A model generated the notes under the pieces. The model worked only from the letters and a program-made list of their open reading frames with translations. It had not been told where the DNA came from and ran no database searches. From Lunularia cruciata (taxonomy: Eukaryota > Streptophyta > Marchantiopsida > Lunulariales > Lunulariaceae): a stretch of 64,000 nucleotides of DNA. Below, one piece after another: positions 36,120 through 47,882 of the stretch. The stretch covers positions 12,090,001 to 12,154,000 of the forward strand of contig OX419760.1 of the NCBI GenBank assembly GCA_948567375.1, in the 5' to 3' direction. A program made the translations under genes and the position numbers. Every line of letters starts with the position of its first letter. Position 1 is the stretch's first letter.

Positions 36120-37260
36120 ATAGGTTAAGCCCTCATTGTCGTGCATCTAATGTACCACATGCACTGAGTGTGCCACAAGCTTCAAGAAGAAGGAATAGCT
36201 AGGATTCAAAAACCTTCCATTGCCAAGGGACCACTTCTCTTTCTTGATCATGCATAACTTGTATGCATCCCATGATGTTATCTACTCTTGCTTGATCTTG
36301 GCAATAATAAATGAATCATAAGGTTGTCTCAAATGTGTAGAGTTAGGCAATAGTAGCTTGATAATAGTGTTGGAAGAAGCTAGGGCAATGATGATCTCAT
36401 TGGTCTCATTGTGATAACCACAATTTTCCATATAGTTGGTTTGCTTGTGATCCACAAGGTCACATCAGATTGCATGGATCTCTCTAGAAAGATGGTTCTA
36501 TTGTTCTTACCTTTTGGCCTTATTTGGTAGCAAGCACCTAGCACATTTTCAATGATGCTACAAAGTGGGTTTTGGTAGATCATCATTGGAACTTGGATGT
36601 TGGCTTTCACTCCCCTCATGAAGCCCACAATCATTCTCATACCTTTGTCATTCAAAACAACCTTAAACATTAGCAAACTTGATGTTCCCATCTCCAATGA
36701 AACCTAATGCCTTTCCCTCATCCATGCTAATCACAAAATGAGTCTCATCAATATTCTTGACTATGCACCTTCCTCCTATTCCCCCATATCAAACAATCAA
36801 TGCACCTTTCCCAAGTGGAATGCAACCAACATCTCTAGATGTGCTTGGTGATCTTTGCTAGTTGAGAGCTTACCAATCTGATTGCACATCACAATGTTTC
36901 AATATTCTTTAATTGTAAATGATCCAACATGGATTCACTGCTTGTATGTAAAGGATTTCCTTTGCAATTACATATAAATCATCAAATGTGTTTAGACCGC
37001 ATTGCTTTCTTGAAACTCATTCTTGAGTATCATTTTGGAAAGGGCAAGCAAAAGTCTTGGGTTGAACTTGACTGCAATGCTTTTTAAATAGCAAAATTCC
37101 TCATGCAACTCCTTGTGCAGCCACTCCATCCATGGCTCATGCTTGCACCTCCTAACCGCCATGGTTTTGAGCAGAACTTGTTTCTTAGGACCACAAGTAT
37201 GGTTAACTGAAGTGGACATCAGCTCCCCATCATGAGTTTGGCTAATGGTGGCAAAAAAAT
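36120..37260 (-). pseudogene. Decayed DDE transposase, CENP-B/pogo-like
   Basis: Minus strand, several frames. N-terminal part KHEPWMEWLHKELHEEF and VKFNPRLLLALSKMIL (37150-37010) resembles the DNA-binding region of CENP-B/Tigger-type transposases. The core NIDETHFVISMDEGKALGF (first catalytic Asp at about 36750) is followed by GMRMIVGFMRGVKANIQVP. Then comes MENCGYHNET (36426-36406; usual DNCxxHN, Asp lost), then LLPNSTHLRQPYDSFIIAK (around 36345-36295; third Asp in QPYDSF). Frameshifts and a stop after KQE make it inactive. I could not find terminal inverted repeats. Confidence 0.7.
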
Positions 37261-38274
37261 TATCCTTATCTTTCCATCAACAAGAAGCTGTTTTTGCAAG
37301 TTTGGATTTTTAGACAACTAGAACAAGGTGGGATGTGCTTTCACTACGTTCAAAATAATCAATGCTCTATATCACATGAGTTGAACTTATTGACCATCCA
37401 TTTCATAACCTTGCTATGATTGGTCTTGATGGACATGCTTTGCAATTGACACTTTCTTGATTGTGATATGATCACTTGATATTCCAAATTGCACACTTGT
37501 TAAGGTGGAGATGGGAAGTCTTCTTGCTTGAAAATTTTACACATTGTCGTAGGTGCAATCTTGGTTATCTCAACTTGCCATTTGACATTGGAATGCCAGT
37601 GTGATTGGGCCAGCAATAAAGGTGAAAAGCTTGCAAGAGTGAGAGATGAACAAACAAAATCCAAGATTAGCTTCACATAATGCTTTATTGTAACTTAGTA
37701 AAGTCTTGAGATTGTGTGCAATGTACCCTTGGAGTTTTTGTAGATATTTGTTCATGTGAGAACTACATACATTCTTCTAAACATACTTAGGGTTTGGAAT
37801 CAAACATAAGCAATATGTTGCTTATGTTTCAACGTAAAACACTATAGATTGTCCCTTGGACTTACCAACTTGATGTGTTAGATAAGTATTAATGCAAGTG
37901 GAAGGCATGGAGACCTACTAAACTATCAATACCACAATTTGGAAAAAAAACATTTATTGTGGCCCACACTAATTATTTTCAGCCCAATTTTCTCATACCA
38001 ATATTAGTGTAGGCCACAGTATTTACTCTACCACACTAACTATACTCCCACACTAATTACAGTGGCCAATGTAGCAATGGTGTCAAGTTCTGCTACTCAC
38101 TTCTCCTACTCAATTCATGAACCTATTTTTACACTCGAACAAAAATTTTCAAATTTTCAAAAAATATTTCTTATATTTTATAAATTAAATATTATTAGTT
38201 GGAACAAATGCTTCCCATGAACTCCACCTAAATGGCTCCATAGAGAACATATTGACCAAATCAAGAAGAAAAGA
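37261..38274. other. AT-rich intergenic DNA
   Basis: Possible further wreckage of the transposon upstream of the transposase, but nothing I can assign. Homopurine/pyrimidine or repeat structure is not evident. Confidence 0.35.
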
Positions 38275-38436
38275 CAACCCCATAGAGAACACAAAGGATG
38301 TGAAGACCCCATCAAGCAATACAAGGGAGAGACAAAAGAGGTAAGTAGGGCTAATCCCCAATAGCTTAGATATGAGAAATTTGTCCTACCACATCTAAGA
38401 TACTCAAGCTATGCAAGTCATAAGGTCTACAAACTA

Positions 38437-39164
38437 CTAGAGCATCCAGAGAAGCATTACTGAGTGTGATTTCTCTCCTATGGATTGCACTAGCCAATGC
38501 TCTATGTAGATCAATAGACACACCTTGTCTGAAATATGCCATGAAGTATAAGAGTGAGAATAGCACTCATTGACATCTAACATGATAAGCTCTTGTGAAC
38601 TCCTTGACAAATATATCAAATGCATGTCCATTGCTCTATATAACTCCAAGGCTAGAGGAACAAAGAGGTGACCTTGGAGCATACCCTTATAATTTGAGAC
38701 CTCGCGTGTTGTTGCTTCGCTTGCTGCATATCCAAGGAGATGAGTATTCACTCCCTCCAAAACTGCATCACACATAGGTTCCATAACCACAACATCCACT
38801 ACAATCACCTGATCATCTTGGACCAAGTATAATTTTTCCTTGACATGTGTTGTCTACAAAGCATACAAACAATCCCTCCAAGCAAGGTATCCACTCTCTC
38901 ATGCCATAGCAAATAATATATCTCTAACAGCATCATGGGAAGCTATCTTCTATCTTCCAAAAGACACCATGTCATATGGACTGCTATTGTATCTAGTGTA
39001 GAACCACACTCACAAGTGAGTAATGAAGATACAGATGGATGGACCAAACTTAGGCGGAACCTCATCATGTAGAGAAGGTAGTTGGTGCAAGTCAGAATGC
39101 CCAAATATATGATCAAGCTAGGATCCAATAGTTTGCACCCTTGCTGGAGCAAGAGCAAAGCCAT
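38437..39164 (-). pseudogene. LINE B zinc finger and restriction-like endonuclease
   Basis: LLTCECGSTLDTIAVHMTWC (39040 region) is the zinc-finger part. VQDDQVIVVDVVVMEPMCD, VSNYKGMLQGHLFVPLALEL and MDMHLIYLSRSSQELIML (38826-38437) are the C-terminal endonuclease part, collinear with LINE A. Frame breaks are present. Confidence 0.75.
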
Positions 39165-39330
39165 ACTCTAGTAGTCCAAGGAATGGACAAGTCAATTAAG
39201 AGAGAATATAGTATATGCTGGTACTATTGCTCCATTAGGCAAATTGCAAAACTTTGGTCCAATCTGATGGCAATGAAGCAAATGATGGAAGGTCCTCCCA
39301 TGCCTATGGAGATAAACCATCTTTTGTCTA

Positions 39331-40500
39331 TTATAATAAAAAATAGAAAGAAAAGGATCTCTCTTCCACCTTAGTCACATATGTCTCCAAAATTGGCCTA
39401 TTAACAACCACAAAATGGGAGGAAAGTAGGAGTATCAATAGAACCCAAATACCCAAAAATGTTATAGGTTTTGTCTCCTCCATAGATAGTAGACCTACCC
39501 CTTTGCACAAGATTGGTTGAGATGTATATCTATGTGCCAAATCCCATATCACACACTTGAATGTCCTTGGTCTAATGATATCACCAAAGACTCCCACAAT
39601 CCTCCTATCAAAAGCTGTCAAACATTATAGGAAGGTCAAGGAAGGGGGAATCTGCAAACAAGGTAAGTTGGTCGATTGGAAATACTAGAAGAGAGTATAA
39701 AAAATGCCACTTGCAGATCTCCTAGTAGAAGAAGGTCAGCCACATGGAGACTATCCTCTACAAGCTTGTGTCTAAAAAGCATATGAAAAAATTCTTGGAT
39801 CCTATTGCCACTCCAAGGATACGTAGTCCATCTATAGATGTGATACACCCCTTTGGGGAAAGATACTTAAAGGAGACCATGCTCTACACTTTGATACCTT
39901 GACTTTCAAGCCTACAAGATGTAACTTGGTAGTCAAGTGGTCAAAGGCCTACCTAATCTGATCTATGAGGGCCACAAGATGTGTATTGTCTTCTAAGGAA
40001 GGAAATACACAACCTAGCATGGCCAAAGTAGTAGATAAGAGAGCTCTAAAGTGAGCCATGGGAAATAAATGTCCTCCTAAAGGATCTCTTTGTCATATAC
40101 CAATAGATGACTCCAAGATGATGACTCCCTCTTATGAAAAACTATGGTGGTAGTAAAGGGAAGGAAGAGAGCTATAGAAAGACTGCACAAAATTAATAAG
40201 ACTTGCCAAGGATCCACCAACCTCCCTAAGCTCTTTAAAGATGGATGCCCAAGAGATGCTATTAAAAGCATTCTCAACATACACTTGTAGGATGACCCAC
40301 TTTGAATGGATTTCTAGGAGTGCCCTAATGGCTAGAGATATAGCCTCATAGCCTCCCAATGTAGCTACTCCAAATTGATGTGGACTGAGGTGCTATCAGA
40401 AGTGAGATTGATGCTTAAGGACAATGGTGCAACTAACCAAGTGCAAAATAATTTCTCCAATAGCAATTGGTCTGATGCCCCCTAAGTCCTTCTTCATTGT
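39331..40500 (-). pseudogene. LINE B reverse transcriptase
   Basis: GGYEAISLAIRALLEIHSK and VENAFNSISWASIFKELREV (40359 onward) are the motif A region; the motif B region lies just downstream. EDNTH (about 39990) is at the palm DD position, again DN as in LINE A. 39621-39331 matches the downstream RT/thumb part. Broken by several frameshifts. Confidence 0.72.
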
Positions 40501-41056
40501 TAGAAGTTGAGTAGCACCTAACACCCAACTAATTGATGTAGGAATATCTCTCCTTGTTATTGCTACAACCACCTAAAACAACTCGATAACCACTAGAAGG
40601 ACCATTTACTTGAAAGTAATCTCTAAGATGATGATATACCATCCTTGACAAGCCTCTTGAAAAGAGGTGAGGAGCAATGCACAACACATGTGCAAATAGT
40701 GACCTATTAAGACATAAAAGCTATTTAGGTTGATAGTATAAGACCTCTTGTTGTACTTGCTTTCCTACCATATGATGTAGTAAGCATAAGGAAGAAATAG
40801 TCTCATCATTGCGACTAGCCACAGACAAAGGATGTAGTGCTCGTGCTGCTCTACTAAACTCTCATGCTTGACCCAATGTACTACACTATCATAATTGAGT
40901 CGACTATGTGATATCTTGTGGCAAAACCTATCTTTTGACGTGCATCCCTTCCAGACTCCTCTTGTAAGGCAGGCCAATCTCCCACTTGGAATCAACAAAA
41001 TCTAGCAGTCACCTCTCTATGCCCCACATGTCCCTCCTAGCATAACAAAGACACCA

Positions 41057-41503
41057 TCAAGGGAGTAAGAGGAATAAGAACCATGCTAACTCATCCCAAG
41101 GGATCACGTGCCAAACGATCAAGTGGTAGGCAAAAAGCCTATCTAGCCTCATCATGGAGTGTATGAGGTAGCTTATGGAATAAACACGGACATTAGAACT
41201 AGTCTCAAATAACCCAATATACAACCCGCCTGAGATGCTAACCATTCCCACAACTTGATCAGTATCCCCATAATGATCAACAAAGGAATAGAGGAAATAT
41301 GCATAATCTTGAGTGTCACTATTATCGATGTGGACGTTTGCCTCACATGAACATCCCAAGTGGTCCAAGCATAGTCCTTTTACATCTTTCTCACATGGGT
41401 CTTTTACTCCTTGCAAGGTAAAGCACTGGTGACACACAGAGCATGGTGTATTCCGAGCCGCTCCAAGCAACCCCACTTGGAGAAGTGTAGTCATGGTTAG
41501 CAC
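41057..41503 (-). pseudogene. LINE B N-terminal region
   Basis: A 148-codon open frame with spaced cysteines (CSVCHQCF, CEKDVKGLC, LGCSCEANVH) and then DTQDYAYFLYSFVDHYGDTDQ. It lies upstream of the RT in the element's direction, so it is probably the N-terminal part of its protein (a Cys-rich, possibly nucleic-acid-binding region). The corresponding LINE A segment is at 34770-34600 and 11200-11133. Family not identified. Confidence 0.5.
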
Positions 41504-41510
41504 GGAAATA

Positions 41511-42775
41511 ATGATAATAACACACTATGTTCCTCTTTGTATCTTTCCATACTTGCAAAGCCAAAATCCTTCACACCCCAAATCACATGAGTAAATACTA
41601 TCTCTCCAAACTCTAAAAACTAAAAATCTTTATAACTTTCAATTTTTATCTCAAAAATTCTTAAACTAGATTCTCATATACCTAGAATATAAAAACCAAA
41701 AAATTAGAATAGAATTTGTTTTTACACATCACTCTCAATATAAAATAACCACTCTAAACCCTACAAATTCTAAAAATATTCATAGCTTTCACTTTTCCAT
41801 GAACTACCCTCTAGATACCAATGAAATCAAAATTGAAAAATGGACAATAGGTATTCTGACTATTCTGAAAATCTCTATGAAAATCTGAAATTTTGTTTTT
41901 CCCATCTCTCTCCCTTGCGTTCCCGTCCTTCCCCTCCCTCTCAAAACCTTTTTCAAGCACTGTCAACGATATGAGTATTATAGAGTATTATAGAGGACTT
42001 TTCCTCCATATACGAGATTTTGGATACTTAACTCTCAAATAATTTAACACTTTTCGCAACGACAAACTCCGTAGGTAAAGACTTTCCCGAAGGTTAAAGG
42101 GGTCTCTCTTTCCGCGGCATCTGAGCCTTCTTTATCCGCTCGCCTGCTTGGGAACTTACAGTACTAACAGAAATCGTGGGGAAGGAAACCGGCTGCGGTG
42201 TTAAAACCTCGTGTAATATTTTGAAAAAGGCATTGGATAGCAGGTCAGTCGACCGCCTGAGCGGGGATTACTCAGAGGTTTATCCTCAATTGGAGAGTTG
42301 AGGCTGCGTTGTCCGACGAATTAGAGCAAGATCTCCTGTGTGTCTGTGGATCATAGTGGAGTAAGGGACGAACCGATGGTCATTCACCAACGAAGGAGAG
42401 ATGGGACGAACGATGAGAGCTGGGAAAGGAGAGTGGAGACCTCCGATGAGTAGTAGCGGTAGCAGTAGTAAAGTTCTTGGGTGCGAAGTTTACAGGAGTG
42501 ATTGAGTGAGCGATGATGATGATCATGATGCCGAGGCCGATGGACGAAGCCACATGCCGGATGGCTTGCTGCAAGAGCTGCTGCGGCACAATGTGCACGG
42601 GAGGATGCAGGAGAAGCGATGGGGGACGAGGCAAAGAGGAATGGGCGACGATAACAAAGAGGATTAGTGAGGACGAAGAATTGATGTGTAGAGGGAGGGA
42701 ATAGGGATTGCGGATTTAATAGAGAGTTAGATCAGATCTGTTGGTTCATAATTTGGAAGAGGACGAAGAGGAAGG
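41511..42775. other. Upstream region of the GT34-like gene
   Basis: AT-rich up to about 42000, then clearly GC-richer, which marks the change from repeat to gene space. It probably holds the promoter and 5' UTR of the gene starting at 42776. I see no convincing core promoter element. The frames at 42380-42704 do not resemble known proteins. Confidence 0.4.
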
Positions 42776-45700
42776 ATGAGGATGGGAGCGCCGAAGATTC
42801 GAGCTGCGATGCGAAGGCGGGCAGCGCTGGGAACTAGTGCAGCGCGATGGTGCTATCGGATTTGTTACATGTTGCTTGTTGTTGCTGCTGGCGCCACGGT
42901 TGTTTCACGCTTGAGGGGACGACGGGGACCGACTCTGGTAACAATCACAAAAGGTGAGCTGCCCGTTCGTATAACATGGTTGTTGGATACCTGGCGTTGA
43001 GTGGGAGCATGAGCATTGTCCGTGTGGTGGGAATCTGGCTTGAGTGTGATCACATGTGTTGAAAGAAATTGAATTAGTGAGGTTTTATGAAGTACCTAAA
43101 TCTGGCGGATGGTAATGCGTAACAGAAGTCAATAGTAGGACTCCGGCTGAAAGTTCTCGGCCAGAGTACTGAGTGCAGATTGAGGGAAGAGTTTCGATCC
43201 GAGATGCATTATAGCGAAGCCTAAGTCGAAAATTTCTCAGACTTTCTGACTCAGCTAATACCTCACCTTGGATCCGGTTTTTGGGGATGTCGGTTTCAAG
43301 ATTATTGTGGCTTCCCACCTACATCGAAATTGTGGGTAATTCATATGCTAGGAAAGAAGGCGCAGACCAGCATTGGTCAAAGTGGTTTTGAAGTTGCTTG
43401 TGCCCAAGTCTTCCAGGTTCGAAATCTGGAGATGCCAGAGGAGAGAACAACGGGGATGGAACCTCTCTGGAGGGTGTGACAACAATGCAGGAGTCAGCTC
43501 GAGATCAGCACAAGCATGAGCACTTGCGCCGATGGATCGTCCAGCCCAACTCGTTGTGCTTCGGGAAAGGAAATATCACCGTTTTATCCGTCGCCATTGG
43601 CCTCCCTCAGGTATTGTCATTGCTGGCCTCTACGTAACTGTTATTCATTGCTTAGCAGAGGAAGCGCCGGAGCAATGACTACGTGCCTCGTTCGGATTTC
43701 ACTTATCTCTTCCAATTATATTGAAGCATGATGGTGCCGCTGGGTACATCCTTCGAGTGAAGAATGTCTACTCAAATACTACGATTTATTGGGACTTTAG
43801 GGGCTGTCGAAGTTTCTAATACTTTAAAAGAGCAAGATACTCATCCCCAGCACTGCTCACTTGCTTTCAGCACCGATCAACTTCAACGAGTCTGCGAATA
43901 TTTTAATACCAGTTAATGACAAACATTTTGTACCGGGCTTTATTTAGTGATGGACACTTATAGAGAAGCTTTTGATCCTGCAAAAGCAGGCAACGCTTTT
44001 GTCAGAGAATAGACATCAGCTCCTCCTTCAGTTATGCATACGTCGATTTGCCTAAGAAAACGGTCCCTCGATAGTTACCAATTCGTCATGTTTGGTTCAT
44101 GGAGAAGGAATTTGCCTGAAGCTTGATCAGTATAGTAAGACTTTACTTCATCACGAAAATAGAAGAGAACGGTTTCAGGCCACATGAAGCTTCGTTACAC
44201 CTGGTCTCTTTCACATTCTCGCTTTGCCTCATCCATGTCGGCTTGCTGACTGACAAGACATCCAGTGGTCAGCCATTTAAGGCTATTAAGTGACCTCAAA
44301 TGGCTTCTGAACAATGTGTCATTCTACAAAATTTGAAGTATCTGTCAGTTGCGTTTTTGTCATATATAGTATCAGTTGGAAGGTGAAGCGTTTAGTGCTG
44401 AGATGAAATGACAGTGGAATTGCTTGTCAGTCTACCTGTTTGTCTCGACGACTTAGATTCGTTGTTCTTGAAACATGCTTGTAGACAGGTGGACAAACTA
44501 AGAGCAACATTAGAGTCTTAGATGCTCATTCTGATAGCATCTCTTACTGGTTCCAGGGTTATTTGGAGCTTCTGCGGAGTAATAGACTTGCTTATGCCGG
44601 TATTCACGGCTACCGCTACTGTGAAGTGAGAACCTCCCTGGATTTCTCCAGACCACCTGCTTGGACCAAAGTAAAAGCTACATCGCTCTTGCTTAGCTTT
44701 GCTGATACAGTCATGCACATCGAAGCGGATGCTCTCATTACTAATCATTCCATTTCAATCGAGAGCATTATCGATAACGCTGAGTACAACGTGTCGTGGA
44801 AAGATGCAATATACACAAATGACTTCAAGCAAAGTCGAGAATTTGACGCGAAGGATGGTCGCATGTATATAAGTTCCGATAACTATATCATGCGGAGCAC
44901 TCCCTGGAGTAAGGTATGGTATCTTATTCCCTATTTAGATTTATACTCCTATCATGCCACGCGATGTGGATTGAATCTGTTCTTGTTTAATTGACATGCG
45001 CGAGTGTAGTGGCTGTCGTCAGAAGTTATTACGTGCCACCCCTGTGTTTCTTAATGGACATGATTTAGTCTGCTGTTACATGAGAAAATTGCGACAAACT
45101 ATGCCTAATGGCATTTATACGTACGTGAACACAATGGATATGGGTCGATATTGTCTGAGTACCTTGTTTAATATTTCCTTTTGAAAGAGCAGTCAGCTTC
45201 TGGGCAACGTCTTGTTTTCTCCATGTATGCAAATAAATTGTTGTTTGGGGTGTCCGCGTTTCTAACTAGGGCGCTAATTTTTTACCTAGTATCTTGTTTG
45301 TGCTCACCTCGCTCATTTCAGCATAGAAGTAAAGTAGGCTTTTGTTACAAAACAGTCAGTAGAGTAGAGGACTCGTAACACTGAGGTGGTCAGAAGGCTA
45401 TCCCTTGGACTAGGTGCTTATAAGATCAATGCCTTCTAGCTCTACACGAAAATACAAGGAAGATGTGCCTGCAAGTCATACATATCATTCAGCCGGTAGA
45501 TCTCTAACTGATGCAAACTGTGTATTTCAGGCCTTGCTGGAGGCCCAAGACAAGTTCTACCGAGAGTCTTCCTTGTTTAACAAGTATGAAGAACAGGATG
45601 CTCTTAACCTGTACCGAATGAAAGATTTTGAGGACTACACTAAGCACGTCGGTATCTTGCCCTTTAGGTATGCTGCATTTCGCACATATGTTTCTAGTGG

Positions 45701-46136
45701 AGCGAAATTCCGGCCAATTTCAGTAGATTGCCAGCTAGGAGAATTACTGAAAGATAGTGCGTAGGATGTTACGGCTCTGTAGTTTGGCAAAACACGTTGA
45801 TTCTAGTGATGAAAATTCCAGACATTTTTTGGTATATCGCCTGAGCTTTGAAGTTTCATAGTCCAGCAATATCCTATTTAGTAAGCTGAGCATTCACTTT
45901 ACCTGTCGATATACATGTGCAGATTTATGAACAGTCCCTGTAGTCAGAAGTATAACTTCTACGAACCTGGAGATTTCATTGCTCATTTTGTCGGAGGCAC
46001 TAGTCCTGAGAAATATGAGCGCCTAGCTGCGGCACTTTTCTTAAAGAATCCCAATGATAAGAGTTGCTCGACATGTGCTTGCTTCTTGAAAAGCGGTGAG
46101 CTTAATACCCAGTCGGGTACATCTCTTTTCGAGTAG
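42776..46136 (+). CDS. GT34-like type II membrane glycosyltransferase
   Basis: Predicted 359 residues from five exons joined in phase: 42776-42953, 43417-43610, 44557-44913, 45531-45667, 45923-46136. The N-terminus has basic residues and one membrane span (about residues 26-43, CYRICYMLLVVAAGATVV), as in Golgi type II enzymes. The GMA12/MNN10 (GT34) pattern follows: LLRSNRLAYAGIHGYRY, PPAWTKVKA, then HIEADALITN (residues 178-187) at the DxD position, YEEQDALNL, and finally NSPCSQKYNFYEPGDFIAHF (about 292-311). The usual DSDA/DADA is EAD here. It is shorter than plant xyloglucan xylosyltransferases. A second in-frame ATG lies six bases downstream of the first. The 946-bp intron 2 might hide a small extra exon; without it the frame still closes. 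Sugar donor and acceptor cannot be told. Convergent with the S-acyltransferase gene. Confidence 0.78.
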
Positions 46137-47882
46137 ATAGTATTACTTAGCGAGAGTCATCGAAAGCTTAGGTATGACCTGTACATTGGATAGTCGACCG
46201 ATTTGGTCCCGCTTTACACGAGTCACTCATTTTGGGCTGTCATAAATGTTTGGCAATAAAACATCGAAGATTGTATATTAATCACTATATTTTCTACAAC
46301 GAAGCTGTTTACTTGTAAGTTATATCCAGCAATTTTGTGACTATCAGATGACTGTTAACGGAGTCGTATGTAGGATCTGGTATGAGGTAATATTCAAAGA
46401 AAGTAACGGGTAAGGGAACCTTAGTGTATAGAACGGCTCCCAAGGAAACTGGCTGACACTAGAGTCGCTGCTGCTCGATTCATATCAGGACGAGGAAGTG
46501 GGGAACATGAATGAAAAATGGGATATCCAAGTCATCACTGAAAATGACATAATCGTGTAGTATCCTGGGTTGGCACGCCGATTTGTTCTTAGCATTATGT
46601 ACGCATGCCGAGCCGTTGCATACTTGTTTCCCACTGCTGACTTTAAGAGCATTTCTTTTCTGGTAATTGACAGATTCGGTGCTGATAGCTGTAACGTTCC
46701 GTGTCGAGGTTTCCATGAGCTGAATGGATCTCCTGTGTGCCGTGTTTCAGTTTTAGGATCCATCTCCTTCTGGATGCTACAGGGCCCATTTTGTCTCCTG
46801 ATGTGACTTATTGAAAACTCACCATCCAGATAAACTAAATAAAGCAACTACCTTCACTTTGTAGAGCATCCACTGTGGAAATGTCGCTAGTCAGTAATGA
46901 CGTAGATGCTGTAAAGTCTGCAATTCTCACTTCCTGGTTAACTTACAAACAAAAGTTGCAAACATGATTTACACAATATTCGCGTGTTTACTGGCATTGT
47001 ATGGCGGAGGTGATTGGTGTTTTATTTCCAATGCTCTTTGGTAAACTCTAAGCTGGGCGTTGAATATTTCGCTACAAATTTGTCCGTGTAAATGACACAT
47101 GAATTGAGATGAGTAAAAAAGAAATCTTCAACCTTCCGCTATCATCCGAGACTGCCGTACTTGAGTTTGACGCAAAAGGCTGCAAATTCTAAAAAGGTGA
47201 GCGATATTACAGCTTGATTTCCGTAGAGAAAATCATAAGCTACATGTACCCTCTGTAATGGCGGCCCATTGCTTAGAAGAGTTCCCGCTTTCGTTCAAGG
47301 CAGCCGTCTGTTCACAAGCTTATGATATAGAATCCACCACTTGGATGATGCCAGGAACGCGAGAACTTCTCACAAGTCTCACTGCAAGGAAGCCACCTGA
47401 AACACGGTAAACACTCGAATAAGTTGAGGTGCCCAAGTCTCTGGTACTACACATCAAACAGGTTGTCTAGATAAAGTGGCTAGATCACTTTCTTACCTCT
47501 CGGCAGCAGAGCTAGTGACTGACAAATCAATATAGCAATGCATCAACTCCAACGTTGTCGCTCCTCAACGAAAGAACTCTCCAACCACGACAAGCATTGC
47601 CCTGCCTCCAGTGAAAATTGATATGCCGATCGGAACGAAACCCCTCGGAACTCTAATCCTTCCGCTTGGCCGTTGGAACTGTTTCAATTCACATGAAATA
47701 AATTGCTCCTGGACGATATTTCACATGGTTGATTCTCAAAGGCTACGAGTATTTTGTAGCTCGTTGACAACCCAAAGGTCATAAATAGATGTCCACAGCC
47801 CACTTCGCTATACACATCAGTAACAAGGGCAATGCGCCAATAATACCTTACTCACTCCTCGAGTGGTGAAGGACTACAGTAC
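46137..47882. other. Intergenic region between convergent genes
   Basis: Contains the 3' ends of the GT34-like gene (+) and the S-acyltransferase gene (minus). No protein or RNA gene recognised. Confidence 0.5.

Larger units (their letters stand above)
38275..41510 (-). mobile_element. Non-LTR retroelement LINE B
   Basis: Second copy of the LINE A family, not interrupted by LTR elements. It aligns with LINE A over 5205-6205, 9336-11200 and 34600-34770, and so shows what LINE A looked like before its insertions. About 3.2 kb remain. The 5' boundary near 41510 is where the recognisable frame (41503-41057) begins. Confidence 0.8.

Noticed and set aside
42380-42704. Overlapping frames of 84 and 63 codons on opposite strands
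   Set aside because: Low-complexity, no family resemblance; best read as upstream region of the GT34-like gene.
43661-43726. Possible extra exon of the GT34-like gene (RKRRSNDYVPRSDF...)
   Set aside because: It follows an AG acceptor in frame but runs into a TGA with no usable donor; leaving it out keeps the frame intact.
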